Source: Owenia fusiformis (lineage: Eukaryota; Annelida; Polychaeta; Sabellida; Oweniidae). Taken from it: 64,000 bases of DNA. A program made the position numbers and the translations under genes. The notes under the pieces were generated by a model. It was not told the DNA's origin. It made no database searches and worked only from the letters and a program-made list of their open reading frames with translations. Shown here piece after piece: positions 36,456 through 44,437 of this stretch. The stretch's first letter is position 1. Every line of letters starts with the position of its first letter. The stretch spans positions 34,130,538-34,194,537 of the forward strand of contig CAIIXF020000007.1 of the NCBI GenBank assembly GCA_903813345.2, written 5' to 3'.

Positions 36456-37659
36456 CTGAAAAATGAGTCACATGATTTTCAAAGAAATAATTTAATTGAT
36501 GAATGTTCAGAAATGTCTCCAGTTCTTCACCTGTTTCTTATCATTCATTAACACGTTTTACTGACTTTTTTCTACGATTAACAGAATAAAACATAACATA
36601 TTGCTAGTTATTCCTCTCTTTGTTAAAATGAAGATGTGCATAAGATTATTTGGCAACAGCACAGAATAATGATGCATTACTGCAGAAAAATGTCAATGCG
36701 CATCTACGTTTTTATACCTCGAGTCCATAAGGAAGCAAAATCTATTTAGGGAAGGGCAATACTTTTATATTCTTATTGACCACAAATAATCAAAATAGCA
36801 AATGTGAAAGTTTAAGTCTGTGTCAATTCATGCACCTCCAACAAATGGGAGTACAAACAGTCTACAATAATTATGATTGCAATATCTTCATGATTGCAAA
36901 CTGAACAGGGTGATTATATTTGCCACCTGTGATATATGTCATTACCATTAATACAACTGTCCCCTTCTTTGTTACATTGTTATTACTTTATTACATCAAG
37001 TAGCTTCATTATCATAGGAAAGTAACCTCATTTTAACAGATTCAGGCAAGCATAACAAGATGAATTGTATTTCGTAAGTTAACCTTTGTTTTAACCAAAT
37101 AGAAGAAAACCACCCTTAGATCTGGGCTTTCGCCATAGGCAGGCAACAGGTGATTTTCTCCACTTGTCCTTTCCGAATTTGCCTGTTTTTAGAAACTCGC
37201 AACTGTTTCTTTGTTGTTGTTCTCATAAGTCTTGTTTGAGTGATCAATTTATTCTGCTATCCCATTCCGAAAGTGTCTCTTTCATGAAATATTTTGGAGT
37301 GATCCCATCATTAAAGCAAGAGAGGGCTGCAAAGATTAGTAGCATTTCACTCAATTGAAAACCTATTCTCAAAATCGCTGTTCCCTCTTCAAAAGAGATG
37401 CGAAAATCTTTCCTTACAAGGTCAAAATATTTCCCATGATGCAGTTCTAGGAGGAACAACTTTATACTTCCTTGTTTTCCCTCATAGGTTTAACATGGGG
37501 ATTTTAACAACTATTTTTCAAACGATATATTCGTTCATATTCCCGTACGAGGGTACAGAAAAAATTATTAGAAACGATTGATCTTTTACTAATCTTAATA
37601 CAACAGCTATTTTTTTCATTGTATTGATTCATAGCGTGGTGAAAACGATGATTGAAAAG
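36456..37659. other. Non-coding, nothing recognised
   Basis: Between the candidate 5'-UTR exon and the candidate promoter. Short open frames are present on both strands, but none resembles a known protein or has exon-like borders. Confidence 0.5.
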
Positions 37660-37720
37660 TGAAAATATTCCGGAAGAGAAGGTCACATGATCAGTTGACT
37701 AGTCGCCATATTGGAAAAAA
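37660..37720 (-). promoter_or_regulatory. Candidate GALNT core promoter
   Basis: Within 50 bp lie an ETS-type TTCCGGAAG (37668-37676), an E-box-like GTCACATGAT (37682-37691) and, read on the minus strand, CCAATATGGCGAC (from 37714). The AATATGGCG form of a YY1 site usually sits just downstream of the start of transcription and points along the transcript, here the GALNT direction. The combination is typical of TATA-less housekeeping promoters. No experimental support can be read from sequence. Confidence 0.35.
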
Positions 37721-38441
37721 CAATTCCATTCGACTTTCAATACTTTCATGCCAATCTTACCGCACTACAAACTGCATCATCGATGCAACAACGGAATAAA
37801 AGTATTCATCATCGAATTACATCATAGAGTTACGTTGAAAACCAACAAATAACTGAGCAGTAGACCAAAGAAGAAGCGTCGCTATTATCTAGGTCACTCT
37901 GTTCAGTGGTCCGAAAGCAAATCTATAGTACTCTTTTCCGAATTTTGTTGTTCATTGTACAATCTTTTATTGATTAAACTCGGTTCAGACTATTAAAGCA
38001 ATGACAAAGAAGAATACTTCCGATGTTGTCATTGTTTTATTTAGCGTGCGGGTGTAAAAACAAAATTGCGTAATTAGTTTGATTTAGAACTTACGGGTCA
38101 CGCAAATAGCTACGCGAAATGCATAGTGAGAAAATATAAACCAATCAAATTTGGTCCTTTTGAGTGCTTTTTCAGTACATATTTGCGAACGTTGTGATTC
38201 AAAGAGCGAATCGCAAAAGGGAGAATTCACCAACATGAAAAATGTCATATGTTGACTAACTTTGGACAGAACCATCATGTATTTGTAATATATGGATTTT
38301 TTAAACTGAAACTCGAATTGCTAAGTGATTATGTGACAGAAATATTGGATTTCTGCAGAAAGCACTGGGTTGAACCAGTAAGAATATTCTTCTTGAAGGA
38401 CAGAACTTTGGTAGACTGGCTTGAGCAATCTGACACTCTTA

Positions 38442-38456
38442 GTGGAATTACACCTA
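38442..38456 (+). repeat. 15-bp inverted repeat, left copy
   Basis: GTGGAATTACACCTA, the exact inverse of 50925-50939. With that copy it brackets the Polinton and about 1.5 kb of flanking DNA. Several shorter GGTGTAAT and AAAGCGCTTTT motifs repeat inside both flanks, as in subterminal regions of DNA transposons. Confidence 0.5.
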
Positions 38457-38834
38457 TTTCATGGCTAAAGGCGTTTTCAAGGCGTTTTGGGTAACGTAGG
38501 CTAGAAAACCGCAATCCTGATTACACCAGAATTTTAAAAGCGTCTTGAAGACAACTTTTCGTGATTACACTTGATTTTTCTAAAGCGCTTTTAGACTGAT
38601 TTAAGACAAAAATTTGCCATCAACCATCGCATTTGCATCAAAATCTGCTATTTAGATATACACTTTCAACCGTAGCGCCATCTCTGGAGATTCAAAATGA
38701 TCCGATACTGTATGTTTCTTTTTTTCTCAAATCGTATTCAATCTACCTCTGGCGTTAACAAATATGTGCTAAAGAAAGCATGGAAAACAATGCACAAGCG
38801 CGCAAAGAGAGAAGCTCGGTCGTTAGGAGAGATC

Positions 38835-39557
38835 AGTAGTGTATGTTAAGGAGGCACGGGATTACTTTGCGGTGTCTAAAAATGCGATGCCAGGAATGAG
38901 ATACTGAGACTACTTTGCGGTGCCTAAAGTGAGATACCAGGAATGAGATGCCAGGGGTTAATAACATTTTTACTAATGATGCGGTGCCTAAAGTGAGATA
39001 CCAGGAATGAGATGCCAGGGGTTAATAACATTTTTACTAATGATGAGATGCTTGCTTTTGTAGTAACCATAGTGATAACCTGAGGTTTGTGGTAGCTTCA
39101 ATTTGAGACGCATAACGGTATCCTTATTTAATTGAAATGCTTTGTAGAGAGTCTTAACATTGAGATATCTCTGAGATACCTTTGTGAAACCTTAAAGCAG
39201 GGATAAGTCAGGGAATCTTAAAACTGCGACGACATATTAAGAACTCATACAATTATTGAAATGAAACCTTAAAAACTGAGTTGGTTTGAGAGACTTTTCG
39301 GTGATATCTTAAAATTTAGGTACTTTCAAGATATCTTTGTATTATATCAAATACGATAATACATTGGAAGGGTAAGTACATTATCAATCATTACATAATC
39401 ATCCTTGCAAGACCTCAAGTTGTTGCTTCATTGAGATGCACTATGCATCCATGAACATTCAGCTTGTGTTCATGAAATACTTTGTGAAACACCTTTGTGC
39501 CACCTTAAAACTGAGCTTTTCAAAGCTTTAGACTTCGAGATAACTTTGTGGAACTTA
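38835..39557 (+). repeat. Polinton left terminal inverted repeat
   Basis: 723 bp, with no difference found by eye from the complement of 49122-49844. The outer part contains two tandem copies of a 64-bp unit (starting GCGGTGCCTAAAGTGAGATA). The inner part repeats short words such as ACCTTAAAACTGAG and TTTGTGAAAC. These may be protein-binding or replication signals, as terminal repeats of protein-primed genomes carry origins. Confidence 0.95.
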
Positions 39558-39759
39558 TAAGGAGGCACGGGATTACTTTGCGGTGTCTAAAAATGCGATG
39601 CCAGGAATGAGATACTGAGACTACTTTGCGGTGCCTAAAGTGAGATACCAGGAATGAGATGCCAGGGGTTAATAACATTTTTACTAATGATGAGATGCTT
39701 GCTTTTGTAGTAACCATAGTGATAACCTGAGGTTTGTGGTAGCTTCAATTTGAGACGCA
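39558..39759 (+). repeat. Direct partial copy of the terminal repeat
   Basis: 202 bp repeating 38847-39112 in the same orientation, directly abutting the inner edge of the left terminal repeat. It contains only one of the two 64-bp units, which accounts exactly for the length difference (266 versus 202). It lacks the outermost 12 bp and has no counterpart at the right end. Confidence 0.93.
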
Positions 39760-39833
39760 ACGTCCCAGTATATCATAAATATACTTGATTAAGAAAAAAT
39801 ATTCATAAATACTAGATCTCTTGAGGTTGAAAC

Positions 39834-40277
39834 ATGATTTCACAATTTTATATATACTTGAACAGCACTGATTCTATGGATACATATCCTTCTAACAATA
39901 ATACCAAGTTCACAGTTAAATTACCGGAATATATTTCATTGAATCCTGATGAACAATGGCAGTGTGGATTGGTGGAATTGAGACATCCAACAGTATACGG
40001 GAGAATCGTAATGAATGTGATGTGCAATCTTTGTTACGGTACCATAGTTGGCGGTGAAAATATTCAGTTGTTAAGACAAGTACACGCTACCCAGGATGAC
40101 ATTTTCTACACTGGGAATTGTCAATCTTATAACCCTGTTCTTTATACACCCGTTATACCATCAGGATTCCAACACATATCTATCAGTATAAAAGAAGCAA
40201 AGGGTACCGAAGCTTTTTCATTTAACAACGATACGTTCTTTTGTGTGTTACACTTCAAAAAAGCGCATATTGTATAG
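39834..40277 (+). CDS. Penton-like minor capsid protein
   Basis: 147 residues. The N-terminal pattern FYIYLNSTDS, then YPSNNNTKFTVKLPEYISL and WQCGLVELRHPT, fits the Polinton/adintovirus minor capsid (penton) protein, which opens with an FYITLPS-like strand and a W-E-VGL-EI-YP motif. The C-terminus VLHFKK also fits the usual end. The family is usually longer (roughly 250 residues as I recall it); here the middle, between RHPTVYG and CNLCYGTIVG, is short. It should form or plug the fivefold vertices. It is the first gene of the plus-strand cluster, 74 bp inside the terminal-repeat copy, and ends 8 bp before the next gene. The short middle may be a natural variant or an internal in-frame deletion. 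Confidence 0.7.
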   Translation: MISQFYIYLNSTDSMDTYPSNNNTKFTVKLPEYISLNPDEQWQCGLVELRHPTVYGRIVMNVMCNLCYGTIVGGENIQLLRQVHATQDDIFYTGNCQSYNPVLYTPVIPSGFQHISISIKEAKGTEAFSFNNDTFFCVLHFKKAHIV

Positions 40278-40285
40278 ACTTCAAG

Positions 40286-40735
40286 ATGAGACTATCTAGT
40301 TACACACCAGATGATACTAAATGGGGGCACTTTTTCGCATCATCCGTGAACCGCAGTTTACCTATGAACTCTAAAAAATCTCAAAAGAACATTTCATTAA
40401 ACGATAGCCGATATTCAATAAGAAACAACCAAGAAGGTGGGTCAACTATTAATTTAGTGAGCCCATCACAAGCTGTAGTGCAGAGAGCAAGTGCGGAATT
40501 GAAGAGAGGGAAAAGGTCGAATACATTTAAAAGATCTCTGCAACCTCCAGGTAGACCAAATCGATTAATTGACAGCAAACGACGTAGACCTATTAAAAGA
40601 GCTCCGCAAAAGAGGAAATCTGTGATAAAAAGAAAATCCAAAACAAACAATTTAAAGAAAAGATATAAAACTACCAGAGTCAGCGATATATTAACTAAGA
40701 AAAAACGAAATGGCGGAAAAGCTGGTAGGAAGTGA
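40286..40735 (+). CDS. Basic core-like protein
   Basis: 149 residues starting at MRLSSYTPDD. An upstream in-frame ATG at 40241 would overlap the penton gene, so I prefer 40286. The second half is packed with Lys and Arg (KRRRPIKRAPQKRK and similar), the composition of a DNA-binding virion core protein. Polintons and adintoviruses often encode a small basic protein at this place, sometimes compared with adenovirus core proteins. The likely role is genome condensation in the capsid, inferred from charge and position. The 3' end overlaps the major capsid gene by 26 bp. I see no defining domain. Confidence 0.6.
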   Translation: MRLSSYTPDDTKWGHFFASSVNRSLPMNSKKSQKNISLNDSRYSIRNNQEGGSTINLVSPSQAVVQRASAELKRGKRSNTFKRSLQPPGRPNRLIDSKRRRPIKRAPQKRKSVIKRKSKTNNLKKRYKTTRVSDILTKKKRNGGKAGRK

Positions 40736-42044
40736 TGAATCGTCATCCACAGAACTAATGCTTTTTAACACCCCATTAACTGATACAAGTATTTCTCGTT
40801 TTAAATGGGTGGAATATCGACCAACTTCGAGCCTCACCCATGGTAGTTGTGTGGAATTTAATATACCAAACAATGGTATGGACTATTTGAGTTTAAAACG
40901 ATCTCGCCTGCATGTCAAAGTAAAAATAGTTCAGGCTAATGGTGATACTATGAATTGGGATCCAAGTGACATACAGGGACCTAAAAAATGCGGTCCTATT
41001 AACTTGCTTTTACAAACATTATGGAATCGTATTGACATTCAAGTTCAACAAAAATCCATTACAGAGGCCACGCCTGATTTTGCGTACAAAGCTTATCTGC
41101 ACGTACTACAAAACTTTTCTTCAGCAGATAAAAAGTCATGGATGCAGGCGCAGGGCTACAGAAAAGATGACATGTTTCCCGCTACAAATAATGTTTGGAC
41201 AGGAGGAAACCAAGGACTATTAATGCGATATATGGATTATAGAAACAGCCGAGAAGTAGAACTAACTGGACCGATATATGAAAGTTTTCTTCAATCGGAT
41301 CGACTGCTTCTCAATGGAGTTGAAGTCAAAATAAAATTATGGCCAAATAGCAGTGAATTTTGTTTAGTTTCCGATGATCCACAAAAATGGCGGTTAATTG
41401 TAACAGATGCTTACTTCGAGGCTTGCATGGTAGAAGTTAATCCCGCCGTTATTAAAGCACACAACGAGGTGATGCTTCGAACGCCTGCTATATATCCTTA
41501 CCAGGATGTGGAAGTCAAAGTGAAAAGCCTAGCATCAGGCAACTTTAACTTTTCTTGGGATAACATATTTCAAGGACGCATACCCTCTTGCCTCACTGCT
41601 TTTTTCGTATCAGCCCGCGCCTATGCTGGTACATATGACACAAATCCGCTGTACATGGATCACTTCAACCTATCCAGTCTAACAACTCAGGTGGATTCTC
41701 AAGATGTACCTTCGAAACCACTCACATTAAAATTTTCCAGCGATCTAATTGAGAGTGAACAATATCTGTCGGCATATTTGAGACTCTTTGAAACATCATT
41801 AACAAATCACGACAACAATACTGATATCGAGGCGGACGATTTCAAATCAGGATTTTCGATATTTCGTTTCCAGTTGAATGCGGCAGACGAAAATAAAACT
41901 GTGTTCCCGTTACTTAAAGGAGGGCAACTGAAATTTGAAGGACGCTTTGAGACTGCCCTACAAGAACCGGTGTGCGTGATCGTTTTAGGAACATTCCATC
42001 GAATACTGGAGATTGACCGCTTTCGCGGTGTTACAGTTACATAA
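40710..42044 (+). CDS. Hexon-like major capsid protein
   Basis: 444 residues. The N-terminal part fits the double jelly-roll major capsid protein of Polintons and adintoviruses: ELMLFNTPLTDTSI, KWVEYRPTSSLTHG, EFNIPNNGMDYLSL, then GPINLLLQTLWNRIDIQV and YKAYLHVLQNF. The length is within the usual range for such capsid proteins. Trimers should form the hexagonal lattice of the virion. The start ATG lies inside the end of the core-like gene. The stop overlaps the protease start (TAATG), a compact viral arrangement that may need coupled translation or separate mRNAs. The frame is fully open. Confidence 0.9.
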   Translation: MAEKLVGSDESSSTELMLFNTPLTDTSISRFKWVEYRPTSSLTHGSCVEFNIPNNGMDYLSLKRSRLHVKVKIVQANGDTMNWDPSDIQGPKKCGPINLLLQTLWNRIDIQVQQKSITEATPDFAYKAYLHVLQNFSSADKKSWMQAQGYRKDDMFPATNNVWTGGNQGLLMRYMDYRNSREVELTGPIYESFLQSDRLLLNGVEVKIKLWPNSSEFCLVSDDPQKWRLIVTDAYFEACMVEVNPAVIKAHNEVMLRTPAIYPYQDVEVKVKSLASGNFNFSWDNIFQGRIPSCLTAFFVSARAYAGTYDTNPLYMDHFNLSSLTTQVDSQDVPSKPLTLKFSSDLIESEQYLSAYLRLFETSLTNHDNNTDIEADDFKSGFSIFRFQLNAADENKTVFPLLKGGQLKFEGRFETALQEPVCVIVLGTFHRILEIDRFRGVTVT

Positions 42045-42535
42045 TGAATACGTATCAATTGGAGCGAATCATGAATTCGGACGCTTGTCTGCGCTTAAAA
42101 ACCCACGGTGTATACGCACTGGATGAGCTACCTACAAAAGTTACGAAAAGACCATCCTATTTCATTGTTAACACACAGGATAGTTCGATGGTTGGAGAGC
42201 ATTGGTGTGCATTTGCGTTTTATGATAACGCACCAGCAGAGTTTTATGATTCCATGGGACATTCGCCTGACTATTATAATTCTATATTTCAAGATATTCT
42301 TGTGAACAATAGTACGCATTTTTTATACAACAACACTAGAATTCAAGGACTAGACACAACGTGTGGTCATCACTGTGTATACTATTTAAATAAACGATGT
42401 AGGAAAACTAGCATGAGATGTATTGTCAATTCATTTTCAAAGCACAATCTTAGAGAAAATGATGAGTTTGTCAAGTATTTTCTAAAAGTGAAGTACAATG
42501 ATATTATGCTCACCCTCCCATCAACAATTTTATAA
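42044..42535 (+). CDS. Adenain-type maturation protease
   Basis: 163 residues of the adenovirus/Ulp1-like cysteine protease family. The catalytic His is H53 in GEHWCAFAF, the acid is D69 in EFYDSMG, the oxyanion-hole Gln is likely Q101, and the nucleophile is likely C107 in TTCGHHCVYYL (the Cys before Gly, six residues after Gln as in Ulp1 enzymes). It should cleave capsid and core precursors during virion maturation. The start ATG overlaps the capsid stop by one base. AATAAA follows 17 bp after the stop (42552-42557), the first polyadenylation signal of the cluster. All key residues are present, so it looks active. Confidence 0.9.
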   Translation: MNTYQLERIMNSDACLRLKTHGVYALDELPTKVTKRPSYFIVNTQDSSMVGEHWCAFAFYDNAPAEFYDSMGHSPDYYNSIFQDILVNNSTHFLYNNTRIQGLDTTCGHHCVYYLNKRCRKTSMRCIVNSFSKHNLRENDEFVKYFLKVKYNDIMLTLPSTIL

Positions 42536-42608
42536 TTGTACTTTTAATTTTAATAAATATAAACACAAAACAATTATTCTGTTCACTTGTTGAAGTTACA
42601 ACCTTACG

Positions 42609-43076
42609 ATGACGAAGGCTATTAAAAAGACTAGAAGTACTAAGAAAAAGGTATTATCAAGTTCCATGAAAAGAGCTCTGAAATCGGCCTATTACACGTT
42701 AGGTAGACCCGGCTCGTTTTCGAGTCCAATTCGTCTGTGGAGACAAGTTAGGTCATTGGGTATCACTCAAGCTCAAGTCAAGAGCTGGATTAACAATCAA
42801 GAGTCTTATGCATTGTTCAGAAAACCTAAGAAAATTAAGAATCGTCGCAAAATTATCGTTTCATCCATGTATCAAATGTACGATATGGATCTAGCTGATT
42901 TGAAAACATATTCAAAGTATAATTCAAAGATAAGCTATTTGTTAGTGATTGTTAGCGCGCTTTCCCGTTACATGTGGGTGCATCCCTTAACATCGAAAAG
43001 AGGTGGAGAGGTTGTCAAGGCACTTGGAGCGTTAAAAAAGGATATGCCTACTCCGCTACAGATAAGAAGTGATCAG
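42609..43076 (+). CDS. Polinton integrase, exon 1
   Basis: The first 156 residues of a retroviral-type (rve) DDE integrase. The N-terminal region GRPGSFSSPIRLWRQV and VKSWINNQESYALF is typical of Polinton integrases. The first catalytic Asp is D94 in DMDLADL, followed by SYLLVIVSALSRYMWVHPL, the central strand and helix. The second Asp is D155 in QIRSDQ at the exon end. The exon stops at CAG/GTATGA in phase 0. Read through, it would end at a TGA two codons later, giving a product without the third acidic residue. The enzyme joins the terminal inverted repeats to host DNA and makes the 6-bp duplication. Confidence 0.88.
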
Positions 43077-43208
43077 GTATGATAGTTCACTGTTGGTGTA
43101 CATATAGATCTGGCGAGAGAAAATAGAATTACTATATCAAAGCAACTCATCTTGCAATTGTATTAAATATTCTACAATATTCTAACCTAGATGATGATTC
43201 TGTTTCAG
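43077..43208 (+). other. Spliceosomal intron in the integrase gene
   Basis: 132 nt from GTATGA to GTTTCAG, with an in-frame TGA right after the donor. Removing it joins two phase-0 exons exactly inside the conserved DQGGEF motif around the second catalytic Asp. Branch-like CTAAC or CTAG sequences lie in the last 30 nt. A frameshift or stop mutation would not leave both borders and the motif in perfect register. Confidence 0.87.
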
Positions 43209-43877
43209 GGTGGAGAATTTGTGAATAAATCTGTCAAGGATTACTTGAAACGTGAAAAAATTGATCATATCTTAGCGTTTGGGAACATGAAGGCATCGAT
43301 TGCGGAAAACGGAATTAAACGATTGAAGGAACGATTGGTGCGTTACATGTACGCTAACAACACCTTCAAGTATCTAAGCAGTCTTCCAGATATTGTAAAG
43401 TCCATCAACTCCTCATACATGGAATCAATTGGCATGGCTCCTTCTGAGGTGAACATATCCAATCAAGATAAAGTTTGGTATAAACTCTATTACGACTCAT
43501 ACACCAAACAACCTTTGGAATTTAAACCAAAATTTAAGGAAAATCAAACTGTGCGAATTTCATTGGAAAAGAGTGCTGATTATACTCCAGGCTACCTGAT
43601 GTCCTGGAGTCAAGAGTTATTCATAATAACCTCAGTAAATCGGACTGAACCGCCAACCTATGGGTTGACAGATCTTAATGGTGAAATAATCAAAGGAGCC
43701 TTTTACGAATCGCAGCTGCTTGCTGCAAACGTTGAGAGGAATCAACTTTTTAGAATAGAAAAGATCTTGCGTAGGAGACGATTCAAGGGACGCAAGCAAG
43801 TGCTTGTACGTTGGCTTAATTACTCGAGTAAATTTGATAGTTGGTTAAACGAAAGCCAATTGAAAGATTTCGAATAA
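43209..43877 (+). CDS. Polinton integrase, exon 2 (with chromodomain)
   Basis: The last 222 residues (378 in the spliced protein). GGEFVN completes the second catalytic Asp motif. The catalytic Glu is E189 of the spliced protein, in KASIAENGIKRLKERL. A C-terminal chromodomain covers about residues 337-378 (FRIEKILRRRRFKGRKQVL, then VRWLNYSSKFDSWLN), as in most Polinton integrases; it may tether integration to modified histones. The polyadenylation hexamer AATAAA (43873-43878) overlaps the stop codon. A start at the ATG inside the intron is unlikely, because it would lose two of the three catalytic acids. Confidence 0.88.
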   Translation, partial: GGEFVNKSVKDYLKREKIDHILAFGNMKASIAENGIKRLKERLVRYMYANNTFKYLSSLPDIVKSINSSYMESIGMAPSEVNISNQDKVWYKLYYDSYTKQPLEFKPKFKENQTVRISLEKSADYTPGYLMSWSQELFIITSVNRTEPPTYGLTDLNGEIIKGAFYESQLLAANVERNQLFRIEKILRRRRFKGRKQVLVRWLNYSSKFDSWLNESQLKDFE

Positions 43878-43924
43878 AAACCAATGGCAGTACAACAATG
43901 ACCAATTAATAAGAAATCATCACA

Positions 43925-44325
43925 GCATACAATATCATCCTCTACTACTCATTCCCTCCTCCTCTCCTCATTCCCTCCCATCCTCCTTATTCCCTCCTCT
44001 CATTCTCTCCTCCTCATTCCCTCCTCACCACTCCTCCTCCTAAATCCCTCATCCTCCTCCCCATTCCCATTCCCTCCCCAACCTCATTCCCTCATGCTCT
44101 TCCCCTCCCTCATTCTCTCCTTTTCCTCATTCCCCCCTCCCCCTCCTCACTCCCTCCTCATCATCCTCATTCCCTCTTCCACCTCACTCCATTCTTTTCC
44201 CCCTCCTCTCATTCTCTCATTCTTGTTTCCTTTACTCCTCATTCCCTTCTCCTCCTCATTCCCTTCTCCTCCTCATCTACTCCTCTCCTTCTCATTCCCT
44301 TCTCTTCCTAATCTCACCTACATCA
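43925..44325 (+). repeat. Polypyrimidine tract
   Basis: About 400 bp almost wholly C and T, made of CCTCCTCATTCCCT-like units. It separates the integrase and ATPase genes. The open frame within it is a composition artefact. Long homopurine-homopyrimidine DNA can adopt triplex form. Confidence 0.9.
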
Positions 44326-44437
44326 AATAATCGTGTTATGTCTCTGTACTAGGCTACTAAAAAGTAGATTCAGATATAAGTACATTAGTGATTAGTTGAC
44401 ATCTTCATTTAAACAAAACTCTTAAAAGACAAACACC

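Noticed and set aside
38249-38494. 81-codon plus-strand frame left of the Polinton
   Set aside because: Its end runs through the 15-bp inverted repeat and the GCGTTTT words of a repeat; no known domain.
44094-44330. Pro/Ser-rich open frame between integrase and ATPase
   Set aside because: It is the polypyrimidine tract read in one frame; no start context or homology.
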